From positions 5,012,001-5,076,000 of the forward strand of contig NZ_CP061080.1 in NCBI RefSeq assembly GCF_014495845.1: a stretch of 64,000 nucleotides of DNA. Reading direction: 5' to 3'. Made by a program: the position numbers and the translations under genes. Below the pieces are notes generated by a model that ran no database searches, had not been told where the DNA came from, and saw only the letters and a list, made by a program, of their open reading frames with translations. This document shows, in pieces, positions 1 to 8,173 of the stretch. The stretch comes from Aquibium microcysteis. Lineage in GTDB: Bacteria > Pseudomonadota > Alphaproteobacteria > Rhizobiales > Rhizobiaceae. Within the stretch, counting starts at the first letter, position 1. Every line of letters begins with the position of its first letter.

Positions 1-283
1 GCCGACGATCGCCCTCGAGCGGATCTACGACGGCGTCTTTGAGCCCAACCACAAGCGCTTCTGCCTGCTGTGGGAGAAGGCGACCGGCCAGCCGGCCGAT
101 TCGCGGCAGACGATGCTCACCGTGTTCACCATCGTCGGCCAGGTCATGTATTTCCGCATCGCCCGCGAAGCGGTCACGCGGCGCATGGGCTGGGCCGACA
201 TCGGCGCGGCCGAGGGCAAGGCCATCGCCGCGGCCGTCTGCGCCAACATCGACGCCATGGTGGCGGCAGCCCGTAAGGAGTGA
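1..283 (+). CDS. TetR/AcrR-family regulator, C-terminal part (CecR/YbiH-like)
   Basis: Partial gene: the frame starting at base 2 is open from the window edge and encodes about 93 residues ending in a TGA. The visible part is all-alpha, with the segments FEPNHKRFCLLWEK, QTMLTVFTIVGQVMYFRIA and CANIDAMVAAARKE. This resembles the ligand-binding C-terminal domain (DUF1956 type) of CecR-like TetR repressors; the DNA-binding half lies outside. The HlyD, ATPase and permease genes follow at once, the same order as E. coli ybiH-ybhGFSR, so it most likely represses this exporter operon. Family assignment rests on a fragment plus context. Confidence 0.7.
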   Translation, partial: PTIALERIYDGVFEPNHKRFCLLWEKATGQPADSRQTMLTVFTIVGQVMYFRIAREAVTRRMGWADIGAAEGKAIAAAVCANIDAMVAAARKE

Positions 284-289
284 TCGCTC

Positions 290-1234
290 ATGCCCTGGTT
301 CTGCGCCCTTCCCTTCGCCGCGCAGCTCCTCGGCGCCTGTGCCGCGCCCGCGCCGCTGGCGGTCGGCTACGTCGAGGGCGAATACGTCATGCTGGCGCCG
401 ATCGAGGTGGCGCAGGTCAAGGGCCTGGCGGTCCGCCGCGGCGACCGTGTCGCGGCCGGAACGCCGATCGCGCGGCTGGAGGACGCCGACGCGACCATCG
501 CGGTCGCGCAGGCCGAAGCCGCGCTGGCGCAGGCCGACGCGCAGCTCGCCGACCTGCGGCTCGGCAAGCGCCCCGAAGAGGTCGCGGTGCTCGAGGCGGC
601 CCTTCGGTCGGCGCGCGCCGAGGTCGCCGAAGCCGCGCGCGGCCTTGCCCGCGTCCGCGATCTCTTCGCCCGCGGCATCGCCACGCAGGCGCAGCTCGAC
701 GAAGCCTCCACCGCAGCCGAGATCGCCGAGGCGGCACGCGGACAGGCCGAGGCCAACCTCGCCGTCGCCGGCCTCGCCGCCCGGCCGGAGGCGATCCGGG
801 CGGCCGAGGGCCAGGTCAGCCAGGCGCAGGCCGCACTCGACGATGCGCGCTGGCGCCTCTCCCAGCGGACCATCGGGGCGCCGGCCGCGGGCCGCGTCTC
901 CGACGTCATCCGCAATCCCGGCGACATAGCCGGCCCGTCCGCGCCCGTCGTCGCGATGCTGCCGGACGGCGCGGTCAGGCTGAAGGTCTACCTGCCCGAG
1001 CCCGCCTTCCACGCCGTGAGCGTCGGCGACCGCCTCGCCGTCCGCTGCGACGGCTGTCCCGACGGACTGACGGCGCGCGTCTCCTACGTCTCGCCGGACC
1101 CGGAGTTCACCCCGCCGGTCATTTATTCGCTCGAGACCCGCCAGAAGCTGGTCTACCTCGTCGAGGCGCGGCCGGAGGACGGCGCCGACCGTCTCCAGCC
1201 GGGTCAGATCGTCGACGTCGAGCTGGCGCGCTAG
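290..1234 (+). CDS. HlyD-family periplasmic adaptor of an ABC exporter (YbhG-like)
   Basis: Membrane-fusion (adaptor) subunit linking the downstream ABC transporter to the outer membrane. The 314 residues show a short hydrophobic N-terminus with a possible lipobox (LGAC, Cys17), a lipoyl half-motif around residues 25-65, an Ala/Glu-rich coiled-coil hairpin about 75-190, then the second lipoyl half and beta-barrel (GAPAAGRVSDVIRNPGD onwards). The TGA of the preceding regulator is in this same frame 9 bases upstream, so the ATG used here is the only reasonable start. Odd point: the signal region has no basic residues before the hydrophobic stretch. It begins the hlyD-ATPase-permease operon. Confidence 0.88.
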   Translation: MPWFCALPFAAQLLGACAAPAPLAVGYVEGEYVMLAPIEVAQVKGLAVRRGDRVAAGTPIARLEDADATIAVAQAEAALAQADAQLADLRLGKRPEEVAVLEAALRSARAEVAEAARGLARVRDLFARGIATQAQLDEASTAAEIAEAARGQAEANLAVAGLAARPEAIRAAEGQVSQAQAALDDARWRLSQRTIGAPAAGRVSDVIRNPGDIAGPSAPVVAMLPDGAVRLKVYLPEPAFHAVSVGDRLAVRCDGCPDGLTARVSYVSPDPEFTPPVIYSLETRQKLVYLVEARPEDGADRLQPGQIVDVELAR

Positions 1235-1259
1235 CCGCGGCGGGGGGAGGCGGAGCGCC

Positions 1260-2177
1260 ATGAACGCCATCGAGGTCTCGGGTCTCGTCAAGCGCTTCGG
1301 GTCGAAGACCGTCGTCGACCACGTTTCGATGACGGTCGCCGAAGGAGAAATCGTCGGCTTCCTCGGCCCCAACGGTTCCGGCAAGACCACCACGATCCGC
1401 ATCATGTGCGGCCTGCTCACGCCCGACGCGGGCGAGGGCCGCGTGCTCGGCCACGACATCCGCACCGAGGGCCTGAAGATCAAGCGGCAGGTCGGCTACA
1501 TGACGCAGAAGTTCTCCTTCTACGAGGACCTGACGATCGCCGAGAACCTCGAATTCGTCGCCCGCCTCTACGGCCTGCGGCCCGTCAGCGAGCATGTCGG
1601 CCGCACGCTCGACGAACTCGGCCTCGCCTCGCGCCGCGACCAGCTCGCCGGCACCCTGTCGGGTGGGTGGAAGCAGCGGCTGGCGCTCGCCGCCTGCATC
1701 ATGCACCAGCCGAAGCTGCTGCTGCTCGACGAGCCGACGGCCGGCGTCGACCCGAAGGCCCGCCGCGAGTTCTGGGACGAGATCCACCGGCTCGCCCGCG
1801 GCGGGCTCACCGTGCTGGTCTCCACCCACTACATGGACGAGGCCGAGCGCTGCCACCGCATCGCCTATATCTCCTACGGCCGGATGCTCGCCGCCGGCAC
1901 GGTGGCCGACGTGGTGCGCGATGCCGGGCTGACGACCTTCCTCGTCTCGGGTCCCGATCTCCACCGCGTGGCGGAAGCCCTGCGCGGGAAGTCCGGCGTC
2001 GAGCAGGTCGCCCCCTTCGGCGCCATGCTGCACGTCGTCGGCCGGGACGCCGCCGCGCTGCGGGCCACGCTCGACGACGTCGCTGCCGGCAGTGCGGTGA
2101 CCATCACGCGCGGCGAGACCAGCCTCGAGGACGTCTTCATCCAGTTCATGGCCGGCTCGAAGGACAACATGGCATGA
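1260..2177 (+). CDS. ABC-2 type exporter, ATPase subunit
   Basis: Nucleotide-binding subunit of about 305 residues energising the drug-type ABC-2 exporter. Visible motifs: Walker A GPNGSGKTT (36-44), signature LSGGWKQR (W replaces the usual Q), Walker B LLLLDEPT followed by the D-loop region AGVDPKAR, and the H-loop STHYMDEAERC. The C-terminal extension (FLVSGPDLHRVAEAL onwards) is typical of CcmA/YbhF-type ATPases. In E. coli YbhF two such units are fused; here there is one domain. The stop overlaps the permease start by four bases (ATGA), implying translational coupling. Confidence 0.93.
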   Translation: MNAIEVSGLVKRFGSKTVVDHVSMTVAEGEIVGFLGPNGSGKTTTIRIMCGLLTPDAGEGRVLGHDIRTEGLKIKRQVGYMTQKFSFYEDLTIAENLEFVARLYGLRPVSEHVGRTLDELGLASRRDQLAGTLSGGWKQRLALAACIMHQPKLLLLDEPTAGVDPKARREFWDEIHRLARGGLTVLVSTHYMDEAERCHRIAYISYGRMLAAGTVADVVRDAGLTTFLVSGPDLHRVAEALRGKSGVEQVAPFGAMLHVVGRDAAALRATLDDVAAGSAVTITRGETSLEDVFIQFMAGSKDNMA

Positions 2178-3310
2178 ACGCGGTCTTCTCCTTCGGCCGG
2201 CTGGGTGCGCTGCTCGCCAAGGAGTTCATCCAGATGCGGCGCGACCGGCTGACCTTCGCCATGATGCTGGGCGTGCCGCTGATGCAGCTCGTCCTGTTCG
2301 GCTACGCCATCAACAACGATCCGAGGAGCCTGCCCGCCGCGCTGGTGGCGATGTCGGGCGACCGCTACACCCGCGCCATCGTCTCGGCGCTGCAGGTCAC
2401 GGACTACTACCGCTTCGACCACGTGGCGGGCAGCGCCGCGGAGGCCGAGGCGCTGATGGCCGCGGGCAAGGTCTCCTTCGTGGTGACCATCCCGGCCGAT
2501 TTCGCCCGCCGCGTCGACCGCGGCGAGAGCCCGCAGATCCTGGTCGAGGCCGACGCCACCGACCCCTCCGCCTCCTCCGGCGCGATCTCCACCCTGTCGA
2601 CGCTGGCGGCGCGCGCCCTGCTGCGCGAGCGCGGGCTGGAGCATCATGCGGCCGAGAGCGCGAAGGCGAACCTCGAGGTCGTCGTCCACCGCCGCTACAA
2701 TCCGGAAGGCATCTCGCAATACAACATCGTGCCGGGCCTGCTCGGCGTCATCCTGCAGATGACCATGGTGATGATGACCTCGATGGCGCTCACCCGCGAG
2801 ACCGAGCGCGGCACCATGGAGAACCTGCTCGCCATGCCGGCGAGCCCGGTCGAGATCATGCTGGGCAAGGTGCTGCCCTTCCTCGCCGTGGGTTCGGTGC
2901 AGGTGACGGTCGTGCTGGTCGCGGCCAAGGGCCTTTTCGGCGTCCCCTTCGTCGGCTCGATGCCGCTGCTGCTCGCCGCCATCCTCGTCTTCGTGCTGGC
3001 GCTGGTGCTGCTCGGCTACACCATCTCCACCGTGGCGCGGACGCAGATGCAGGCCATGCAGCTGACCTTCTTCTTCTTCCTGCCGTCGATCCTGCTCTCG
3101 GGCTTCATGTTCCCCTATCGCGGCATGCCGGACTGGGCGCAGGTGCTCGGCGAGATCCTGCCGCTCACCCATTTCCTGCGCGTCATCCGCGCCGTCATGC
3201 TGAAGGGCGCGGACTTCGCCGCCATCGCGACCGAGGTCGCCTGGCTCGCCGGCTTCGTGGTCGTCTTCGGCGGGCTGGCGCTCGCCCGCTTCCGGCGCAC
3301 GCTGGACTGA
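2174..3310 (+). CDS. ABC-2 type exporter permease (YbhS/YbhR-like)
   Basis: Membrane subunit of the exporter, 378 residues. One N-terminal membrane helix (FAMMLGVPLMQLVLFGYAI) is followed by a large extracytoplasmic domain (about 50-180), then five hydrophobic segments starting at VPGLLGVILQMTMVMMTSMA, the ABC2_membrane_3 layout. The conserved segment TRETERGTMENLLAMPASPVEIM is the cytosolic coupling region. E. coli has two permeases (YbhS and YbhR); here there is only one, suggesting a homodimer. Start chosen at the ATG overlapping the ATPase stop. The gene closes the operon and faces the convergent hydantoinase-type gene one base away. Confidence 0.92.
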   Translation: MNAVFSFGRLGALLAKEFIQMRRDRLTFAMMLGVPLMQLVLFGYAINNDPRSLPAALVAMSGDRYTRAIVSALQVTDYYRFDHVAGSAAEAEALMAAGKVSFVVTIPADFARRVDRGESPQILVEADATDPSASSGAISTLSTLAARALLRERGLEHHAAESAKANLEVVVHRRYNPEGISQYNIVPGLLGVILQMTMVMMTSMALTRETERGTMENLLAMPASPVEIMLGKVLPFLAVGSVQVTVVLVAAKGLFGVPFVGSMPLLLAAILVFVLALVLLGYTISTVARTQMQAMQLTFFFFLPSILLSGFMFPYRGMPDWAQVLGEILPLTHFLRVIRAVMLKGADFAAIATEVAWLAGFVVVFGGLALARFRRTLD

Positions 3311-3311
3311 C

Positions 3312-5321
3312 TCAGGCCGCGACCCGCGGGCGGCCGCTGGCGGTGGCGACGAGCAGCGCCTCGACGAAGCTGCGGCTGCCCTCGACCGTCGCCGCCTTCA
3401 CCTCGCGCTCGATCGTCACCTGCGCGTCCTGCGCGCCGGCCGCTTCCGCCCGCTCGGCGGCGAGCCGTGCGATCTCCACTTCGGCGGCGGCCATGGCCTC
3501 TTCTTCCGACAGGAAGTCGCGCATCGTCTCGCCGGCACTCATCCTGAACAGCCCTTCCTTCGGCTGGCTGACGCGGGCCTCCGCCGTCACCCGCACCTGG
3601 CCGACCACGGCGCCGAGGGCATTGGCGACGTCGGCATCGGGCGGCAGCACGCAGTCGTTGCCGACCAGCGGCGGCAGGCCGGCATAGTGCAGCGACGCCG
3701 AGGCGCCGAGCCCGACCACCGGCCGGTCGAGCGCCACCGCGATCCCCGAGATGCCACCCCTGGCGTCCATCGCGCGCTGCACCAGCGGATGGGCGACGGT
3801 CGCCGCCCCATCGAGCCCGTCCTCGGCGAAGCCGGTCTCCAGGATCACCTCGGCCGAGCGCCGGGTGAGCGCCGACAGCACGCGCTGCGCCATCGCCTCG
3901 GGCGAGGCGGCGATCGGCTGGCCGCGCCCGTCGCGCCGCCGCGCGAAGAGCTCGGCGCCCATGCGGGCGGTCGCTGCGTCCCAGTTCGACTGCAGCGAAA
4001 GCACGTGGGCGGCGTCCGACGGCGTGAAGCCGCAGACATGGACGAGGCCGCGCGCCACCAGCCGGTTCAGCGTCGCCGCCTGCGCGGTCGAGGCGAGCAG
4101 CCGGTCGAGCGGCTGCGGCTCGGCGGTGATGGTGGCGAAGAGCTTGGCCTCCGGCGCCGACAGCCCCGCCTCCAGATGCGCCGGCACGCCGGTGCGCAGC
4201 GCGAAGCGGCCGTCCAGGCGGCCGGGGTTCGGCGCCCGCAGCTGCCGCTCCAGATGCTCGCGCACGACCGCGCCGTGCCGCATGCCGGCGAGCGAGAGCG
4301 GTACCAGCCGGCGCGGCCCGAGCTTCAGCGCCGGTTCCAGCCCGCCGTCCTCCAAGGCGATCTCCGAATCGCCGCCGAGGCCGAAGGTGCGCATCGCCAC
4401 GGCCTCCACCATGGTGCGGAAGCCGCCGACGGTGGCGCCCTCCGGGTCCAGCCGCGGCCGGCCGCGGTCGAGCACCGCGACGTCGGTGGTGGTGCCGCCG
4501 ATGTCGGAGACGACCGCTTCGTCGAGCCCGGTCATGTGCCGCGCGCCGACGAGGCTCGCCGCCGGACCGGAGAGGATGGTCTCGATCGGCCGCGTGCGGG
4601 CGAAGGCGGCCGAGACCAGCGCACCGTCGCCGCGCACCACCATCAGCGGCGCCGCGATGCCGCGGCGGGCGAGAAAGCCCTCGGTCGCGGCCACCAGCCG
4701 GTCGATCATCGAGATCAGGCGGGCGTTGAGCAGCGTCGTCAGCGCCCGGCGCGGCCCGCCGAGCTTCGACGACAGTTCGTGGCTCGCCGTCACCGGCAGC
4801 CCGGTGCGGGCGCGGATCATGTCGCGCGCGGCGATCTCGTGGGCGGGATTGCGGGTGGAGAAATAGGCGGCGACCGCGAAGCCCGACACGCTGCCCGCGA
4901 GGTCGGGCAGCCGCGCCTCGAGCTCCGACAGGTCGAGCCGCGCCGCATTGCCGTGCACGTCGTGTCCGCCCGGGCACTCGACCAGCGGGTCGCCTCCGAG
5001 CGCGGCCGAAAGCCCGTCGCGCGCCAGATCCTCCGGCCTGAAGCCGATCATCACTAGCGCCACCCGCCCGCCCTGGCCCTCCACCAGCGCATTGGTGGCG
5101 AGCGTCGTCGACATGGAGACGAGCTTGATCGCGGCCGGATCGACCGCCGCCTGCGCCAGCACCGCGTCGACCGCGCCCGAGATGCCTTCGGCGAGGTCGT
5201 GTCGCGTCGTCAGCGCCTTCGCCTTGGCCACCACGCCTGCGGAGGGCGACCACAGCACCGCGTCGGTGTAGGTGCCGCCGGTGTCGATGCCGAGGAAGAG
5301 CGTCTGCGGGTCGGGTGCCAT
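3312..5321 (-). CDS. Hydantoinase/oxoprolinase family protein (HyuA-like)
   Basis: A 669-residue ASKHA-fold protein of the HyuA family, whose members hydrolyse or phosphorylate cyclic amides such as hydantoin, 5-oxoproline or acetone-type substrates with ATP. The phosphate-1 motif FLGIDTGGTYTDAVL is at 9-23 and the phosphate-2 motif DIGGTTTDVAVLDRG in the middle. HyuA usually works with a HyuB partner, but none is adjacent: downstream is the exporter and upstream a repeat-rich spacer. The substrate therefore cannot be stated. GC-rich codon use matches the neighbours. The start ATG is preceded by an intergenic region of about 580 bp. Confidence 0.88.
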   Translation of the reverse strand: MAPDPQTLFLGIDTGGTYTDAVLWSPSAGVVAKAKALTTRHDLAEGISGAVDAVLAQAAVDPAAIKLVSMSTTLATNALVEGQGGRVALVMIGFRPEDLARDGLSAALGGDPLVECPGGHDVHGNAARLDLSELEARLPDLAGSVSGFAVAAYFSTRNPAHEIAARDMIRARTGLPVTASHELSSKLGGPRRALTTLLNARLISMIDRLVAATEGFLARRGIAAPLMVVRGDGALVSAAFARTRPIETILSGPAASLVGARHMTGLDEAVVSDIGGTTTDVAVLDRGRPRLDPEGATVGGFRTMVEAVAMRTFGLGGDSEIALEDGGLEPALKLGPRRLVPLSLAGMRHGAVVREHLERQLRAPNPGRLDGRFALRTGVPAHLEAGLSAPEAKLFATITAEPQPLDRLLASTAQAATLNRLVARGLVHVCGFTPSDAAHVLSLQSNWDAATARMGAELFARRRDGRGQPIAASPEAMAQRVLSALTRRSAEVILETGFAEDGLDGAATVAHPLVQRAMDARGGISGIAVALDRPVVGLGASASLHYAGLPPLVGNDCVLPPDADVANALGAVVGQVRVTAEARVSQPKEGLFRMSAGETMRDFLSEEEAMAAAEVEIARLAAERAEAAGAQDAQVTIEREVKAATVEGSRSFVEALLVATASGRPRVAA

Positions 5322-5904
5322 GGATGCCGGATGGGTTCGGGTCGGGAGGATGCGGGATGGCCGGTGGATGCCGCCCGTCCTGCAGAGAGATCGCGTCGCC
5401 GATCCATAGCGCCTCGCCCGAGCCGCGCCAACGGCACGGGCGACACGGCCTGCCGGGATTGCGGCGGGCGCAGCGCCTGAACTCGGACGACACCGAACCG
5501 CCGGGAAATGCGGGGACGGTTGACCGAATTCCGGCGAAGGGTGCGGGCGCTTCGCCCGGCGCTGCCCGGGCGTTCCGGGCGGCGCTGAACCGACGGGGAA
5601 ACGCAGGGACGGTTTCCCGAATTCTGGCGAAGGGTGCTGCCATTTCGACCAGAGCGGCCCCGAATTCGGGTGACCCGCTCCGCCGTGTCGACCGGAGGGC
5701 CCCCGAACTGGGTAAACCGTCCCCGTATTTCCGCCAGCGTCCTGTCGTTCAGCGCCAACACCTGCGGGCCGGGAGGCGGCTCTGCCGCCCGGCCTGTCGG
5801 GGTGCGGGGATCTGCGGGGCTGCCGGCGCAGGGACGGTCATGGCCACGGCCGCGGCGCGGCCGGCGCAAGGACGTGTCGGGCGCCCGCGGCGGCACGGCT
5901 CGCC
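5322..5904. other. Intergenic stretch without a convincing gene
   Basis: About 580 bp between the HyuA-like gene and a small minus-strand gene. It carries three imperfect copies of a 35-40-bp repeat (two direct, one inverted) and the first copy of a 25-bp duplication. Reading frames here have no recognisable start region or protein motif. Confidence 0.6.
5503..5735. repeat. Three imperfect copies of a GGGGACGGTT-type repeat
   Basis: Copies at 5503-5541 (+), 5595-5634 (+) and 5701-5735 (inverted). They share a core of GGAAAYRCRGGGACGGTT followed by a CCGAATTC-like tail; the first two also share CGGCGAAGGGTGC or its variant. Direct copies are spaced about 92 bp. Origin unknown; sequences of this look often accompany REP-associated or transposon-derived debris. 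Confidence 0.6.
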
Positions 5905-5933
5905 TTACGACGTGTCGGGCGCCCGCGGCGGCA
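5871..5933. repeat. 25-bp direct duplication at the 3' end of a small gene
   Basis: A 25-bp unit starting GACGTGTCGGGCG occurs identically at 5871-5895 and 5909-5933. The second copy encodes the last residues (PPRAPDT) of the minus-strand gene that ends at 5905; the first lies just past its stop. This is a recent local duplication, probably slippage or recombination. Confidence 0.8.
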
Positions 5934-6324
5934 GGACGGGGGCGCGTTCGAGCGTGAGCGCGCCGGTACCCGGGCCGCAGGCGGTCCTGTCGGGCACCCG
6001 GTCGCGGCCGCCGGAGCGTTCCAGCACGGCGCCGAGCACCATGGCGAGCCAGCGCAGGCGCCAGGCCATCAGGACGGCATCCATCGGGCCGGCGTCGCCG
6101 GGGCCGGCCGCGGGCGCGAGTTCGGCCGCCAGAACAGCCGGCTTGATGCCGAGTTCCCAGGCGACGTGGTCGAGCGCGACGCGTTCGCCGCGGCGCAGGA
6201 AGAACAGCACCAGCCAGCGCACCGGATGGGCGCGGCAGGCGGCGGCATCGGCGAGGCCGGCCAGCGCGACCAGCGTCGCGATGATCCTCCTCAGCTTCCG
6301 TCCATCCCCCCGCGACCCGCCCAC
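5905..6324 (-). CDS. Hypothetical protein, hydrophobic N-terminal half
   Basis: Probable 139-residue gene of unknown function. A GTG start is preceded by a good ribosome site (GGAGG, 8 bases upstream), and the product begins MGGSRGDGRKLRRIIATL. The N-terminal half resembles a short alpha-helical family seen in Hyphomicrobiales: two hydrophobic helices (IIATLVALAGLADAAAC and VRWLVLFFLRRGERVALDH), then ELGIKPAVLAAEL and a membrane-prone segment MDAVLMAWRLRWLAMVLGAVL. The C-terminus is low-complexity Pro/Arg and is partly encoded by a 25-bp duplication. No neighbour suggests a role. The longer open frame upstream runs through repeats and was not used. Confidence 0.55.
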   Translation of the reverse strand: MGGSRGDGRKLRRIIATLVALAGLADAAACRAHPVRWLVLFFLRRGERVALDHVAWELGIKPAVLAAELAPAAGPGDAGPMDAVLMAWRLRWLAMVLGAVLERSGGRDRVPDRTACGPGTGALTLERAPVLPPRAPDTS

Positions 6325-6500
6325 GCTCTCGTCCTCCTTCGACCGAGGGGCAGTATGGAGCCGGGGATCGGGGGTGTGGAAAGAGACGGCGAAATTTCGT
6401 GCAAGCGGTTGATTTCGCTGGCGGTGACGCGGACGTTTCTTCCTGCACGCCACGTCCGTCGTGCCGGACGTCGACCGTCCCGGACTGGTCCGGCGGGGTC

Positions 6501-6641
6501 CCCCCCTCCGCCTCGCTGCGCTCGGCACCTCCCCCCCACTGCGTGGGGTTGGAGGATGGGCGGCAGCGCTGGCGGCGGTCGGTCCTCCACCCCACGCAGT
6601 GGGGGCGGAGGTGGCGTCGCGAAGCGACGACGGAGGGGGGG
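6501..6641. repeat. Inverted pair (A/B) of a CCACCCCAC-GTGGGG palindromic repeat
   Basis: Unit A (6501-6555) and unit B (6584-6641) are inverted relatives separated by 28 bp. Each has a short GTGGGG/CCCCAC palindrome and a GTCGC-GCGAC or CGCTGCGCTCG element, flanked by CCCCCTCCG/CGGAGGGGG. The same A-B pair recurs at 40588-40727 and single B units occur at 6865-6922 and around 39205-39243. The layout is like bacterial interspersed mosaic elements. Confidence 0.85.
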
Positions 6642-6735
6642 CGGCGACGCTGGTGGATGCGGCGGCGATCGTGACCACGGCGACGACCGTGGACGGCGCC
6701 GACAGAGGGACGGCGCCGGCGGTCGGCGGCGCGTG

Positions 6736-6834
6736 CCTCGTCGTGCGCCGGATCGCGGGGCGCGGCCGGCGAGGCATGGATCCCGGATACGGCGTCCTGC
6801 GCTGCGCTTGGACGCCGTTCCGGGATGACGAAGG
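6736..6834 (+). repeat. REP-like C repeat, copy 1 (unoccupied IS110 target)
   Basis: About 98 bp running from CCTCGTCGTGCGCCGGATCG to GACGAAGG. It contains GCATGGATCCCGGATAC and, at 6818-6830, TTCCGGGATGACG, the exact sequence occupied by the IS110 element elsewhere in this window. Confidence 0.85.
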
Positions 6835-6864
6835 AAGGGAGGCGGCGCGAGGGTGGCGGGCTAT

Positions 6865-6922
6865 CCTCCACCCCACGCAGTGGGGGCGGAGGTGGCGTCG
6901 CGCAGCGACGACGGAGGGGGGG
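6865..6922 (+). repeat. Palindromic repeat, single B unit
   Basis: A lone B unit: CCTCCACCCCACGCAGTGG, then GGCGGAGGTGGCGTCGCG and a GACGGAGGGGG tail, nearly identical to 6584-6641 and 40670-40727. Confidence 0.85.
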
Positions 6923-7013
6923 ACGACGCTGGAGGATACGACGACGACCGTGACGACGGCGGCGGCGGAGGGACGGCGCCGGCGACGACTGCGCCGACGG
7001 TTGGCGGATTGAG

Positions 7014-7111
7014 CCTCGTCCTGCACCGGATCGCAGGCATGTCCGGCGAGGCATGGATTCCGGACACGTCGTCCTGCGCTGCGCTTGGACGCCGTTCCGG
7101 GATGACGAAGG
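7014..7111 (+). repeat. REP-like C repeat, copy 2 (unoccupied IS110 target)
   Basis: Second copy of the C repeat, with the intact target TTCCGGGATGACG at 7095-7107. It differs from copy 1 at scattered positions (GGATTCCGGACACG replaces GGATCCCGGATACG), so the family is diverged rather than freshly copied. Confidence 0.85.
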
Positions 7112-7178
7112 TGTGGGTGGCGATCTTCAGCCCTTGAGGCCTCGGCCACCGTCTCGATGTGGCCACCCCGCGCGCCAC

Positions 7179-7312
7179 GTCATTCCGGCGCCGCGCAGCG
7201 GAACCCGGAATCCAGAATGGCTACCGAGGCGGATATGCGCGGCGATCGAGCCCCTGCCTTGGGGCGCCGACGCTCTGGTTTCCGGGTTCCGCCGCGCGGC
7301 CCCGGAATGACG
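7179..7312. repeat. Inverted pair of CGTCATTCCGG-type REP sequences
   Basis: A sequence beginning CGTCATTCCGGCGCCGCG near 7179 is mirrored by one ending GCCCCGGAATGACG near 7312, with inner arms GCGGAACCCGGAA and TTCCGGGTTCCGC. About 65 bp separate the two halves. A similar, more compact inverted pair lies at 9262-9317. Confidence 0.7.
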
Positions 7313-7321
7313 CCGATGATC

Positions 7322-7396
7322 GAGACCGCACGGCTGACCTTCGATGCCAGCCTGCAGACGCTCCGGCAAGGCAGAGTTGATGACGAAGGCGGAGGG
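7322..7396 (+). pseudogene. Degenerate right end of an IS110-family element
   Basis: The last 24 bases (AGAGTTGATGACGAAGG followed by CGGAGGG, 7373-7396) are identical to the right junction of the intact IS110 element at 40511-40534: element end plus flanking repeat. Upstream, one frame reads LTFDASLQTLR, resembling the IS110 transposase C-terminus VTLNARLRDAQ, and the nucleotide alignment is good over about 30 bases with one or two gaps. The rest of the element is missing. Confidence 0.5.
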
Positions 7397-7577
7397 CCGG
7401 CGCGAGGAGGACGGAGGTCGCGGCCCCGCCGAGCGCCGGTGCGCTTGCGGCGGGGGGCGCCGAAAGGGCGGCGGGGGATCGTCGCTTTTCCAGGAACACA
7501 CGGCTTCCGGCGGAGTTGTTCGCAGACACGGCGGGACGTACCGCCGTCCGCAACACCAACCAGGAAGGGAGAATCCG

Positions 7578-8087
7578 ATGGGACTCTTCACCCGTGACAT
7601 CAAGACCATGGACGATCTGTTCGTGCACCAGCTGCAGGACGTCTACTATGCCGAGAAGCAGATCCTGAAGGCGCTGCCGAAGATGATCGACAAGGCGACC
7701 AGCCCCGAACTGAAGGCCGGGTTCAAGCAGCATCTGACCGAGACGGAAGGCCAGGTGGAGCGCCTGGAGCGGGTCTTCAGGATGCATGGCGCCGAGCCGA
7801 AGGCGGTGGACTGCCCGGCCATCGACGGCATCGTCAAGGAGACCAACGAGGTCGCCGGCGAGATCGCCGACAAGCAGGTGCTGGACGCCGCGCTGATCGC
7901 CTCCGCGCAGGCCGTCGAACATTACGAGATGACGCGCTACGGCACGCTGGTCGCCTGGGCGCGCCAGCTCGGACGGGAGGATTGCGCCGCCGTGCTGCAG
8001 CAGACGCTCGATGAGGAGCGGGCCACCGACGAGAAGCTGACGCGGCTCGCCGAGAGCGGCGTCAACAGGAAGGCCGCCGCCGAATAG
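7578..8087 (+). CDS. DUF892 (YciE/YciF-type) ferritin-like protein
   Basis: A 169-residue four-helix ferritin-like protein of the DUF892 family; members are stress-linked and related to rubrerythrin, but the reaction is unproven. The hallmark start DLFVHQLQDVYYAEKQILKALPKM is present, with Glu/His residues on each helix (LTETEGQVERLERVF, QAVEHYEM, LDEERATDEKL) suited to a di-metal site. The ATG has a clear AAGGGAGAA ribosome site 6 bases upstream. The gene ends before a strong hairpin terminator and converges on mbfA, another iron-related ferritin-like protein, though shared regulation is not evident. Confidence 0.88.
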   Translation: MGLFTRDIKTMDDLFVHQLQDVYYAEKQILKALPKMIDKATSPELKAGFKQHLTETEGQVERLERVFRMHGAEPKAVDCPAIDGIVKETNEVAGEIADKQVLDAALIASAQAVEHYEMTRYGTLVAWARQLGREDCAAVLQQTLDEERATDEKLTRLAESGVNRKAAAE

Positions 8088-8128
8088 AGCGGCCACCGGC
8101 CGGGCCGCAAGCCCGGTTTGGGCCAGGG

Positions 8129-8163
8129 AAAGGCCGGTCCGGTATCGCCGGGCCGGCCTTTTT
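8129..8163. terminator. Intrinsic terminator between the DUF892 gene and mbfA
   Basis: Arms AAAGGCCGG and CCGGCCTTT (with extra inner pairing) followed by a T run on the plus strand. It lies between two convergent genes; on the minus strand the T tract is weaker (TTTCCC), so it serves mainly the DUF892 gene. Confidence 0.85.
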
Positions 8164-8173
8164 CCGTGGATGG

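Noticed and set aside
5210..7149. Very long minus-strand open frames (about 400-600 codons) through the repeat region
   Set aside because: They run through inverted repeats and across the start of the HyuA-like gene, are low-complexity Arg/Pro/Ser, and only the 5905-6324 part has a ribosome site and a protein-like sequence.
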